Source of the DNA: Quercus robur
Lineage: Eukaryota; Streptophyta; Magnoliopsida; Fagales; Fagaceae
Length of the DNA stretch: 64,000 nucleotides
Reading direction: 5' to 3'
Assembly (NCBI RefSeq): GCF_932294415.1
Contig: NC_065544.1
Span: 19,629,351 to 19,693,350 of the forward strand
Shown: positions 39,535 to 50,456 of the stretch, in pieces
How the letters are laid out: each line of letters starts with the position of its first letter
Numbering within the stretch: position 1 is the first letter of the stretch
The notes under the pieces: generated by a model
Told to the model about the DNA's origin: nothing
Database searches by the model: none
What the model saw: only the letters and a program-made list of their open reading frames with translations
Made by a program: the position numbers and the translations under genes

Positions 39535-39800
39535 AAGTACATTCCGAAGCGCAACAGTGTTAAGAAAGCATTAAAAAAAAATCACTTTGTTATGATTAAC
39601 AAAATTTTCAGCAATGTGTTAAAAAAAATGAGGCTTTTAAAAAGAAAACAGAAATAGTTTTGCTTTGTTGAGAGGGAGAGAGAGATTTCTGCTTCTGTGT
39701 GTGTATTCAAACATTATGAGCTCTACACTCTAAAACTCTCACATATAGAAAACAAATAATCAGAGCCTAGGAGCACATGCCACAAGCCTTATTGCTTAAA
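39535..39800 (-). repeat. Orphan copy of the kelch-gene 3' flank
   Basis: Matches 45355-45610, the DNA just beyond the 3' end of the broken kelch copy, in the same orientation. Shared landmarks include AAGCGCAACAGTG, TTTCAGCAATGTGTTAAA, CATTATGAGCTCTACACTC and GAGCACATGCCACAA. It stops before any kelch coding sequence. Confidence 0.75.
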
Positions 39801-41149
39801 ATTTGAGGGCTCTAAGCAATTGCCTAACTTGCCTAAAGGAAGGGTCAGCCCTGCACAATAGCAAGCTCAAAATGACATTAGTTCAAGCTTCTTTGGAGGA
39901 CAACAAAGAAATATCTTAGATCTGTTATTACCAAAGTCAGCTCACACAAAATTCAATTGTGGATAAACTTATTTAGTCCACCACACCTCATAAAAATTAG
40001 CATAGCACAAGGGTAAACAAGCATATTAGAAATATTAACAACCTATCATCGGAAATTAAAATTTTAATGGGCAAAAAATATCTCCTTGGGAATTTATACT
40101 ACAACCTTTCTTAAGCCAAATATTCTTCCCATTCATGTTTGTTTGAAAATCAAGTTTAGCCACTACAGATATATACCATGAACTTTGTCTACTTGTAACT
40201 TGACCCCTAACAAGAACTCCTATGTTAATTGGGTTAATACCCATTTAATCCAATTAATAATTGGAAGGGTTTGGGTCTCATTTAAGTGGGTGGGTTTGGG
40301 TGGGCAAATGTGTTTGGGTTGATTTTGCCACCCCTGCTACCAACATAACCAATTATAACAAAAATGTCGGCGTGATCATATTAGGCCTAAACATATGCTT
40401 TAACTCCTTTTATTTTATTTTTTGGGTGTCATGTTAAACTAAATTTAGATACATTTAATTGCTTATAAATACTAAGTTAATAATAATTCTCTCATGCATT
40501 ACGTGTGAATCCCACAATTATATGAAACGCATATCATATTAGAGAGTTACAAATTATAAGGGGGAGAATGAATAAGATATACTTTCAATAGATAGATAAA
40601 GTCATAACCCACCCACCCAACACCCCACCCCCCAAAAAAAAATCGAAATTTTAATGTAAACCAATTTGTGGTAAAAATTAAAAAGGTCTAAATTATAGAT
40701 ATGGATTTGCTTATGCTACTAGAACTACTTCTAGTGACCGTAGGACCCATCTTGTATGACATAAGATTCTCTAAAATTCTTAAGATAATTCCACCAAGAA
40801 TTCTTAAAATCTTATCAATTCATTTTGAAATGACTATCACACTTTTTAGTATTTTTTAAATTATTGATGACATGGTAAAATGATAATGCACTCAATTCAA
40901 AATAAATGATAAAATGTAAGAATTCTACGATGGAGTTACCCTAACAAGTCTAGATGATCATAACCCATAATTCAAATGGCAGACTAAGTGCATCTCCAAA
41001 TTGAATCCACATTCGTTTATAATTGTTATTTAATCTCACGTCATGTATCCAATTTATTTTTCTTCATTTTAGTGCCAAGTAGCTTGTCCATTATACTTGG
41101 TACAAAAGATGAGATAATAATTTAGTTATAAATATATCTTAAACACCTA
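39801..41149. other. Intergenic DNA with a hAT-like terminus
   Basis: At 40260-40336 GGGTTTGGGT-type repeats end in GATTTTGCCACCCCTG, the look of a hAT terminal inverted repeat; the other end was not found. Otherwise nothing recognisable. Confidence 0.4.
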
Positions 41150-41355
41150 GTGCACGTTTGGATTGCACTGAAAATGAAAGCAAACGCGCGTCTGAGTTTT
41201 TTGTGTGTGTCCCATGCACTGTTTACGGAACCCGCAAGTATTTTTTTCAATAAAAACAACTTTAAAACTAGGTCCACAGAACTATTCATATATTTAAAAA
41301 TTATTTTGTTACAGTATTTTCAGTTTTCAGCAATAAACGATATCCAAACAGACCC
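41150..41355. mobile_element. Tourist-like MITE (206 bp), family member 1
   Basis: Starts GTGCACGTTTGGATTGC and ends GATATCCAAACAGACCC, imperfect inverted repeats; CTA flanks both ends (41147-41149 and 41356-41358). The interior (AAAACAACTTTAAAACT, AAAATTATTTTGTTACAGT) is shared with 42755-42966. Confidence 0.7.
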
Positions 41356-41358
41356 CTA

Positions 41359-42677
41359 GTGAATGTTATATTTTCATTCCAAGAATTTTCTATAGAAAAA
41401 ATTATATTTTCCCCTTCAAATTTTAAATATCCTCATTTGCTCTAATTTGGTTAGTTAGTTAGTTTTTTTTTTTTTTTTTTTTTTTTTATTAATGTCAACA
41501 TAATGGATATATTAGAGATAAATATAGAACCTTTAAAAAAAAAAAAAAAAAAAGAATCAAGATAAATATAGAACTTGAACTAAATTTTAGGTGCCAAAAT
41601 AACATGCTAAATCTCTATTTTTATCCCTACAAATATGGTTGCATTTCTATTTTTGGTCCTTACCTCAATTTCTCGAATTTGTAAAATCTTTCATAGATTC
41701 TTTTTGATATGATTTCTTTTCACATACTTGTAAATAAGGAAATTATGTAGATCATAGCTTAGTAGGACATGCAACACATAATAGTGGTCTAATGGTGTAG
41801 ATAAAGGATGTTCCTCTTTAGATTCTGTGCTATATACTCCAAAAGGAATAATTTAGTTACAATTGAGACTCCTTGTGATTGTTAATAAAGCCTAAATCAA
41901 CCTAATATATGTCCAATGTGGGACTCACATCTCACTACACACATTCAATCAATATTCAATCAAATCTGGGATATCACAACTATTACTAGGTTTATGACTG
42001 ATATGGTGTGATATTGTTTGCATTACTTCCGCAAAAGTATGCAACTAGGTTTCTTTATCAAAGGAGCTCATCTTGATAACTTCAGGTGTTATTGTTCTTA
42101 TCCCATGTCCTCTCAATTAGACTCTTCTATGCAGTTTTCACCCCATCGCATATGGGATTAGATATCCTATGATCAATTCTTCTAGTTTTCTCCAGTTTTT
42201 ATTTAGATGTAAGACGTGTGGAATTTTCAAATAATATAAATGCTATGTGTCATACATCCAACTAGAAGTAAGAAGAAATTGGAGGATTGAATTGGAAGAG
42301 GTCATTTCTAAAAACATATCAACTTCAGAAGCAAATATCTTCTTCTTCGTTTTTTCTTTTTTTGAGAAGATCAAAAGCAAATAAGAATAATCAAATTTTA
42401 AAAACATGTTGATAAGAGTAAAAAAAAATTATCTTAAAAATGTGTATCAAAGATAATTAAGTTATATCCTTTATCTAACATATTCTTATCGATAAACATT
42501 TTTCTTTTAAGGTTTTTTTTTTTTTTTTTTTTGGAAGAAAACTTTTAAGAAGCTTTTTAGACTTTTAGTTGTAGGATTACAATAATAGTAAAAGTTGTAG
42601 TTCATGTGGCAATTAATTAAGATATCCACTTCGCAAAACCATATCTTTGAGACCTAATTTTTAGTATTTTTTATATA
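41359..42677. other. AT-rich intergenic DNA
   Basis: No gene seen; poly-T and poly-A tracts at about 41464-41488, 41535-41553 and 42514-42532. Confidence 0.5.
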
Positions 42678-42754
42678 TAGCAATCATTGAAAAAGACCAA
42701 CCCGTGTCAACTTAACTCTTTCATGCTTTTTTCTGACTTCAAAAGGCTACTTAA

Positions 42755-42966
42755 GTGAGTTTGGTAAGCGTGTTTTGCACATTTCTCAGTTGTGCGTTTT
42801 TTTTTTAATAGACCCTGTACACTGTTCATTAAACTCACAAGTACTTTTTTCAACAAAAACAACTTTAAAACTGAGTCCTATAGTACTATTCACACATTTA
42901 AAAATTATTTTGTTACAGTGTTTTTAGTTATTAATTTTTAGGAATAATTGATATCTAAATAGATTC
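42755..42966. mobile_element. Tourist-like MITE (212 bp), family member 2
   Basis: TAA lies at 42752-42754 and 42967-42969. The paralogous empty site in copy 1 (about 28720, GGCTACTAAAATG) has no insertion, which confirms the boundaries. The interior matches the MITE at 41150-41355. Confidence 0.82.
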
Positions 42967-43004
42967 TAAATGTAAAGAGCATGTTATTTGCTAATATCCT
43001 TAAG

Positions 43005-43454
43005 TAGGGATGTGCATGGGTCGGGTTGAGGGAATTTTTTGACCCAACCCACCATGGTGGGTCAAAAAAAATTCAACCCAACCCAACTCATCACATAAAT
43101 TCAACCCAACCCAACCCACGTGGGTCGGATTGGGTCGGGTTGAACCTATGGGTTTGATAATTTTTTATTTATTATTAAATTGAGTAGAAAAAAAAATATA
43201 AATATTAATATATTAAAAAAACCTAAAGATTAGTATCAATGTAACTCCTTGAAGGCTCAACACTAATGACTAAACAACAATAGTAATTTATTAGAATTTG
43301 TGTAAACTAATTGGCTTTTATATAGGATAGGAAAAATTGGTTATTTAAAAAAATTTATTAATTATATAATATATTATATATATATATTAAATTAGTATTA
43401 GTAGAAGGAATTGAAGAAATGCAAATTATTAAATATATAATATATATTTAAATA

Positions 43455-43486
<32 letters not shown>

Positions 43487-43731
43487 AAAGTGCCCTACAA
43501 TTGATTTTTTTTTAAAAAATTATTAAATATAAAATATATTTTAAATATGTATTAAATATGGGTGGGTCGGGTCGGGTTTGGCGGGTTTGTAATTTTATGA
43601 CCCAAACCCAACCCGACCCACTATAATAATTTTTTTGGTAACCCAACCCAACCCACCAAACCTTAAAAACCGACCCAACCTGATAGGTCGGGTCGGGTTT
43701 GACGGGTCGATGGGTTTTCTGCACACCCCTA
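43005..43731. mobile_element. Non-autonomous hAT element (727 bp)
   Basis: 8-bp target duplication TCCTTAAG at 42997-43004 and 43732-43739. The terminal inverted repeat is TAGGGATGTGCA on the left and TAGGGGTGTGCA on the right (reverse-complemented). The homologous site in copy 1 (28746-28753) has a single TCCTTAAG. Subterminal zones are dense in GGGTCGGGTT motifs and their complements; the centre is AT-rich, with an AT microsatellite at about 43456-43488. No transposase. Confidence 0.92.
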
Positions 43732-45364
43732 TCCTTAAGTAGGTGGTGGAATACACTACACTTGACAAGGCAGTGTGAAGAATATAATCTCTCAATGAAA
43801 ATGCCCACCGTGATGTCATGTCCCTCACCATGAGGCGGGTGTTCTTGAGGTCCATGGTGAGAATTATACTAAATACTCCGTATTTCAACTTTTCCAAATC
43901 TTAACAACAACAAAAAAAACCTTTTCCAAATCTTTAGACTATTGATGCTATCTTGTAAGGCCTCAAAATTAATATTATTTTTTACCCTCCTTCATTATAC
44001 TAACACTTTTTCTAAAACAATATGATCTTGACTGGCACTTCATACTCCATCTTCATTAAAAGCATATACATTGAAAGAACCACCAACAAGTCAGTTGACA
44101 GGGAAAAAAATATATCAGTACTTGCAAGCAACCCAAAAAACTTCTTTTCTTTTCTTTTTAATAAGTAATAACGCTCCATTCACTAAAAAAAGGGAATGTA
44201 TAAGAAGGCAACCATAAAACTTACAAGTATTGCGAGTAACTAGAAACATGGAAGCAAAAAAGCAAAATTTTGAGTGCACTACTTTTGATTGTTTGAATAT
44301 ATCAGTAATTGTGAGCAACCAGAAAACAAGTACATTTCTGGAAAAAAAAAAAATGTTTCAAATCGTGTTGAGTGTTTGAATATAAATGAAGCTGCTATAT
44401 GTTGCATCAAAATTATAAAGCAATACCACAATTTTGGGTCCCACCACCATCAAAGCAACAATTATATTATGTTTTGTTCCTTCACACAACACAGAAAAGC
44501 CTTCTCCCAACTATCACAACTAACCCCCAAGTAAATGCCCTTTTGCAATTCACATCTTGCAATAAAACCAGATATTGTAAACTAATCAACACATGCTCTA
44601 AAGCACCTCATCAACTACATGTCCTCCATCCTTTTTTCTTCTCCTTCCACATGGTCTATAATTTCCATCACTTAGAATGATTATGACCAAAATATTGAAA
44701 AACTTAAAAACAAGAAAACAACTGACGAACAAAATTTTACAACTCAAAAGACATCTGACAATTAAGCTTAAATAGATTCTCATTCTACTCCTGAATGTAT
44801 CAACATAACCTTCTGTCATTTGATAACATAACAATCCAAAGATTTTTATCAAAATAATAGTTATATCTGTACACAACTTTTTTCCTTTAATAGGAGATAA
44901 AGGATGTATGAGATCTACAATCATAAAGACAGAATCTGTGAAATCTACAAATAGAGTGAGATCACTAAAACCCAAGTCCTGAGACCAATTAAACAAAGAT
45001 CAAGTAAATAGCAACTTCTTCAATCCTTAATGCTTACCCACAATCAACATTCATAGATAACAATGCCCTTGATGAGAAACATACAGCATGAGACCTGATC
45101 ATGCATATCTTCCAGTATCTGTGCAAAGGCCAATGCAAGCCTAGTGCATAAGATTTTTTGCTCATTGATGAGTCATCATACTTCTTTAGTTACAAAATGT
45201 TTGTCCATGACCATTATTTTATCTCAACCAGCTTGGACAGAAGGCTTCCTATTGGATGACTTTCAAAGCATTAATATGTACACAAGGCAGACTACAATAT
45301 GTACAATGCATATTTAAGAAATTCAATTGAAGTAAGCAACAATAGTCCAAAGAAGTACATTCCA

Positions 45365-46108
45365 AAGCGCAACAGTGCAAAGAAAGCTTGAAAAAACCAC
45401 ATTGTTATGCTTAACAAAACTTTCAGCAATGTGTTAAAAAAATGAGATTTTGAAAAACAAAACATAAATAGTTTTACTTTGTTGAGAGGGAGAGAGATTT
45501 CTGCTTTAGTAGGTGTATTCGAACATTATGAGCTCTACACTCTACAACTCTCACATGTAGAAAACAAATAATCAAAGCCTAGGAGCACATGCCACAATCC
45601 TTACTGCTTAGAGAGTTGGGTCATCCCAAATTCATAATTCGTTTAGCATGCTGCCGTAGGAGTTCGTCACACTCCGCCTTAGAGGGTCGGGCCATCCCAA
45701 ATTCTTTTAGCAATGACTCATTGCACTTGTTAAGCAACATTATTGCAACACCTTGAATAAAGCAATAAAACAATATATTTGAAGGAACAAAAGAAAGGAA
45801 TAGATAATATACCTCAAGGCCAGCATATTTGATGGATGAAATGTAATATCCCTGCAAGTCAAGGCATACACGTTAGAACAAGCGATACATTTAAAAAAAA
45901 AATTACAAAGACATTTAGAAACACTTACACCAACATTGCATCTTGAATGGACGAACCAAGCGATATTTTTCGATGGACAGAACAACAATATTCAACCCCA
46001 TGAAACCGTCGAGATCCATGGGCTTGTCTAATATAGGTGAAACTTCAAGAACCACAGAATACGAAGATACAGAACGACGTTTGAAGTAGGCGCTTCTCCT
46101 CCTATCAT
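45365..46108 (-). pseudogene. Kelch-repeat gene copy A, 5'-truncated and frameshifted
   Basis: Minus-strand sequence matching the end of exon 1, exon 2, exon 3 and the 3' flank of the intact kelch gene at 47473-49012. Exon-1 remnant: SYSVVLEVSPILDKPMDLDG, then MGLNIVVLSIEKYRLVRP. A 7-bp deletion between two ATT repeats (about 45950) shifts the frame just before the exon end. Intron positions are kept (donor near 45930, short exon GATATTACATTTC). Homology stops abruptly at 46108, where the plus-strand copy B begins. Confidence 0.8.
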
Positions 46109-48778
46109 TTCTTCGTTTGCGGTCTTGACACTTCCGACGACAACTTTCTTCACAGCAGTGGGCACTTCTATCTTCATTTTTCACGACGGAGAATACTTAC
46201 GTTCAAGAACTCCGGCGACAGCAATTGAAAGCTCGCTCCGCAGATGAAGCATCCTAGAAAATCCCCTCACATCATTGTCTTGGATGGTAAGTTATATGTT
46301 ATAGGTGGTTTAAAATATCCATTACCTGCCTTTATAGAGGTTTTCGACCCTGATATTGGAACTTGGGAATCCTTGCCAAATCCTCCATTTATGAATCCAC
46401 TCTATCAACCTAGGGAGATGGTGACCGCCCTTCTTAAAAACAGATACATTCCTGTTACCTCCTACACGGATTCTCTTTTTTACATTTACCAAATCTTTAG
46501 CCGCATTTGGTCTCCTGCTCCGCCTGTGCCCAACCTATCTAAAGTGGATTTTCATTTGGCACCCCATAAGATTAAATATGTTAGTGTTGATGACATGTTG
46601 TATAGGATTTCCTTTGACCACGTTTATTATCCCAGCAAGCATTTGATTATTCAGGCTTTTAAATTATCTCTAGATCAGTGGTTTGAGGGCTGCCTGAATG
46701 TTGGAAGAGAAATTTTTGGGGAATGTAATGAAGTTCTAGAGGATGAATATCCTTGCTACGGCCTTATCCATTTAGCAAATCAGAAATTCTGCCTACTTCT
46801 TCAATCTTCCTACACAGAGGATGGCAACGGCAATGGCAATTTTGATAGGAGGAGAAGCGCCTATTTCAAACGTCATTCTGCATCTTCTTCTTACTTGTAC
46901 TCTGTGGTTCTTGAAGTTTCACCTATATTAGACAAGCCCATGGATCTCGAGGGTTTCATGGGGTTGAATATTGTTGTTCTGTCCACTGAAAAATATCGCC
47001 TGGTTCGTCCATTAGTAATTCAAGATGCAATGTTGGTGTAAGTGTTTCTAAATGTCTTTGTAATTTTTTTTAAAATGTATCGCTTGTTCTAACGTGTATG
47101 CCTCGACTTGCAGGGATATTACATTTCATCCATCAAATATGCAGGCCTTGAGGTATATTATCTATTCCTTCCTTTCTTTTGTTCCTTCAAATATATTGTT
47201 TTATTCAAGTTGTTGCAATAATGTTGCTTAACAGGTGCAATGAGTCATTGCTAAAAGAATTTGGGATGGCCCAACCCTCTAAGGCGGAGCGTGATGAACT
47301 CCTACAGCAGCATGATGAACTCCTACGGCAGCATGCAGCATGCTAAACTAATTACGAATTTGGGATGGCCCAACTCTCTAAGCAGTAAGGATTGTGGCAT
47401 GTGCTCCTAGGCTCTTAATTATTTGTTTTCTACATGTGAGAGTTGTAGAGTGTAGAAACAAATAATTAGAGCCTAGGAGCACATGCCACAATCCTTACTG
47501 CTTAGAGAGTTGGGCCATCCCAAATTCGTAATTCGTTTAGCATGCTGCCGTAGGAGTTCATCACGCTCCGCCTTAGAGGGTTGGGCCATCCCAAATTCTT
47601 TTAGCAATGACTCATTGCACCTGTTAAGGAACATTATTGCAACAACTTGAATAAAACAATAAAACAATATATTTGAAGGAACAAAAGAAAGGAAGGAATA
47701 GATAATATACCTCAAGGCCAACATATTTGATGGATGAAAGGTAATATCCCTGCAAGTCGAGACATACACGTTAGAACAAGTGATACATTTTAAAAAAAAT
47801 TACAAAGACATTTAGTAACACTTACACCAACATTGCATCTTGAATTACTAATGGACGAACCAAGCGATATTTTTCAGTGGACAGAACAACAATATTCAAC
47901 CCCATGAAACCCTCGAGATCCATGGGCTTGTCTAATATAGGTGAAACTTCAAGAACCACAGAGTACAAGTAAGAAGAAGATGCAGAATGACGTTTGAAAT
48001 TGGTGCTTCTCCTCCTATCAAAATCGCCATTGCCGTTGCCATCCTCTGTGTAGGAAGATTGAAGAAGTAGGCAGAATTTCTGATCTGCTAAATGGATAAG
48101 GCCGCAGCAAGGATATTCATCCTCTAGAACTTCATTACATTCCCCAAAAATTTCACTTCCAACATTCAGGCAACCCTCAAACCACTGATCTAGAGATAAT
48201 TTAAAAGCCTGAATAACCAAATGCTTGCTGGGATAATAAACGTGGTCAAAGGAAATCCTATACATCATGTCATCAACACTAACAGATTTAATCTTATGGG
48301 GTGCCAAATGAAAATCCACTTTAGATAGGTTGGGCACAGGCGGAGCAGGAGACCAAATGCGGCTAAAGATTTGGTAAATGTAAAAAAGAGAATCCGTGTA
48401 GGAGGTAACAAGAATGTATCTGTTTTTAAGAAGGGCGATCACCATCTCCCTAGGTTGATAGAGTGGATTCATAAATGGAGGATTAGGCAAGGATTCCCAA
48501 GTTCCAATATCAGGGTCAAAAACCTCTATAAAGGCAAGTAATGGATATTTTAAACCACCTATAGGATATTTTAAACCACCTATAACATATAACTTACCAT
48601 CCACGACAATGATGTGAGGGTATTTTCTAGGATGCTTCATCCGTGGAGCGAGCTTCCAATCGCCGTTGCCGGAGTTCTTGAACGTAAGTATTTTGTTGAC
48701 TCCGTCGTGAAAAATGAAGATAGAAGTGCCCACTGCCGTGAAGAAAGTTGTCCTCGGAAGTGTCAAGACCGCAAACGG
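46109..48778. repeat. 1.3-kb inverted repeat formed by kelch copies B and C
   Basis: Copy B (46109 to about 47453) and copy C (about 47457-48778) are head-out, tail-to-tail arms separated by a very short centre. The innermost part, GGATTGTGGCATGTGCTCC to its complement near 47495, is an almost perfect palindrome around TGAGAGTTGTAGAGTGTAG. Differences between arms are few: a 7-bp deletion and a 21-bp duplication in B, a 21-bp duplication in C, and scattered substitutions. Confidence 0.9.
46113..47346 (+). pseudogene. Kelch-repeat gene copy B, 5'-truncated
   Basis: Plus-strand copy nearly identical to copy C. Homology begins within the region encoding FAVLTLPRTTFF, so the promoter and N-terminus are missing. 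A 7-bp deletion (about 46192, between GACGGA and AATACTTACG) breaks the frame of the remaining 5' part. From ATG 46244 (MKHPRKSPHI) the frame is open across three exons (46244-47037, 47114-47152, 47235-47346; GT-AG, phases kept), which would give 314 aa. The exon-3 end carries a 21-bp repeat of GATGAACTCCTA-CAGCAGCAT type and stops at HAAC. It could make a shortened protein, but more likely acts, if at all, as antisense to copy C. Confidence 0.7.
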
Positions 48779-49012
48779 AGAAAGAGTAGGAGTATTTCTC
48801 TTTCGCTTTCTCAAAGGAGAAGATGATGAAGCAGAAGACAAAATACCCGAAGAAGGAGACAAAATACCCGAAGATGATGGTCCAGCACGGATCTCTGGAG
48901 CCAACATAGTAAACCAAGACATCATAGTCTTGCCATAATCATCATCTTTTGAGTAGACGAAAGGTTCATCACACATATGCCCGCAGAAGAGGATCACTCG
49001 TTCTTCATTCAT
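47473..49012 (-). CDS. Kelch-repeat protein (intact copy C)
   Basis: Predicted soluble beta-propeller protein, probably a protein-interaction scaffold; no F-box or other effector domain is visible, so partners are unknown. Exons: 49012-47826, 47749-47711, 47620-47473, GT-AG with phases 2 and 2; total 457 aa. The start is the ATG at 49012 (MNEERVILFCGHM). After a Ser-rich linker and a basic RKRKRN stretch (about residues 65-75) come propeller blades: FTAVGTSIFIFHDGVNKILT, then the clearest kelch repeat DGKLYVIGG...EVFDPDIGTWESLPNPP, and later LVTSYTDSLFYIYQIFSRIW. The C-terminus is short and charged (KAERDELLRQHAKR). A 21-bp tandem duplication repeats IGGLKYP, absent from copy B. The gene sits in an inverted pair with B, so its transcript is a likely small-RNA target. 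Confidence 0.8.
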
Positions 49013-49347
49013 AACTAGCTTTCTGTTTCTATTCCTTATTTAGGGTTTTTGGCTTTCAATTGAGAGGGAGAGCGGCAATTGATGGCTTTCGATTGAGGGG
49101 GAGAGCGGGGAGGGTTAGGGTTAGGAGGAAAAAAAAAAAAAAAGACTCGTGTGGCTTGGGGATTGAGAATCAGAGTGAGTCATTAACATTAGTCTATATA
49201 TGAAACCTTGAAGTCAATGATCTCTAAGATAGAATGCACAACTCAGGTTTTGAAGAAATTAAACAAAAAACTAATTCCTACAGAATACCAGAGGTCCAGA
49301 ATCCCTTTCCTAGATATCATATTAAGGAATAGAATATGGATACCAAC
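49013..49347. other. Upstream region of kelch copy C
   Basis: Contains an A run (49131-49144) and pyrimidine-rich sense-strand sequence near the start codon. No further exon is recognised. Confidence 0.4.
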
Positions 49348-49425
49348 CTCAACTCCATGAGGTCCTATATGGTTGCGAGAGATAAAATTCAGTACCAGAG
49401 TAGCAAATTCTTCAGGTACATCTTC
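49348..49425 (-). other. Unassigned exon-like segment (26 codons)
   Basis: A well-formed acceptor (TTGTTGCAG) and a GAG|GTTGG donor bracket a phase-0 open segment reading EDVPEEFATLVLNFISRNHI then GPHGVE. Composition is convincingly protein-like, but I do not recognise the family. It cannot be the next cytochrome c exon: joining it to the upstream cytochrome c exon in phase gives a stop within a few codons. It may be a stranded exon of another gene. Confidence 0.35.
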
Positions 49426-50074
49426 CTGCAACAATGTGCAAAATAAAAGTTAAACAACTTTTCAGATTAAAAAAAAAAAAACCAGAAAAACAAAAAGAAA
49501 TTCACCACGAAAAAATATACACAATATATTCTTCCATGTCAGACCAAGGCTACCTATTTTTGTTGGGTCTTCATAATATACACAATAATCCTTTCTCATG
49601 TTACAAACAATCAATCTTACTTTTTTTTTTTTTTCAAAATTATATTTTTATTTCTCCAACTCTTTCAAAATTATATTTTTAAGATTGCTTGACAATTACC
49701 ATATCACTAAACAGCCTTCAAAAATAAATTCCAGCTCAAAAAACTGTTTCTATTCAGGGAATAACATTACAGAAATAAAAATTTCTTCTTTTTTATTTAT
49801 TTTTCTTCAACTTTCTAAGTAGCCAAACAGATCACTCGAATCAAAACCAGTCAGATCTAAGCAAATTTCATTTCAACTACATCCTCATAATTAACAAAAA
49901 ACAGTTCATTCAACCCAAATAGATCTCAACAGATCAAAACCACAGAACAAAAATCCAATACACGTGAGCTAAAGTCACAATGAATTATCACTCAGATCCA
50001 AACACGCCGCAACCAAATCGAATACATATAAAAATCAATAAAAATAAATAAAAAAATCAGAAAAAAGTGAATAC

Positions 50075-50186
50075 CTTGCCTGTGACCAGCGCCTTTGTCA
50101 ACGGTGTGGCACTGAGCGCAGTTGGTTTTGAAGATCTTCTCTCCGACCTTTGGATCGCCAGGTGGAGATTCAGAAAACGACGCCAT
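50075..50186 (-). pseudogene. Cytochrome c, first exon only
   Basis: The frame from ATG 50186 encodes the N-terminal 37 residues of plant mitochondrial cytochrome c: [20 protein letters not shown] followed by the haem-attachment motif CAQCH and [10 protein letters not shown]. The exon ends at CAA-G|GTATTC in phase 1, the usual position of the first intron in plant cytochrome c genes. The expected next exon (haem-pocket and axial Met region) was not found between here and the kelch gene, nor in the segments I read further left. A CT-rich leader (50190-50250) precedes the ATG, as in an expressed gene. Either a truncated duplicate or a gene separated from its remaining exons by rearrangement. 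Confidence 0.7.
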
Positions 50187-50456
50187 TTTTCTCTCTCTCT
50201 CTTTTCGGTTCTTCTACTAGAGGCTGAGAAAGTTTAAAGAGAGAGAGAGAGAGAGTTGCTGAAATTTCTAGGAAAGAGAAGAATATTCGAGAAGAGGTGG
50301 CTTCAAATGGTGAGCTGATGTTTTGGCTTCGATTTTGCTGATGGGTCTGAGTTGGGTATGCTGGTAGCGGTGACGATAAGGTTGAGGGAAGCGTGGAGGC
50401 TGAGAGAGTGGTGGAGGCGAGAGAGACACCGGTTGAAGTGGAAAAGAGAGAGAGAG

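Larger units (their letters stand above)
42680..45345. repeat. Segmental duplication, copy 2 (orphan intron 3)
   Basis: Direct duplicate of 28645-30990. It ends just before the point where exon 3 would begin, and no vasculin-like exon is present. It has gained a MITE (42755-42966) and a hAT element (43005-43731) and lost several short stretches. The frames at 43512-43897, 44289-44680 and 44598-44996 are chance readings of intron-derived or transposon DNA. Confidence 0.85.

Noticed and set aside
43005-43731. GGGTCGGGTT/GGGTTGGGTT arrays as interstitial telomere repeats
   Set aside because: The units are not TTTAGGG and are confined to the hAT subterminal zones bounded by TIRs and target duplications.
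43512-43897. Two minus-strand frames of about 100 codons
   Set aside because: They cross the boundary of the hAT element; the coding-like look comes from GGGTCGGGTT repeats.
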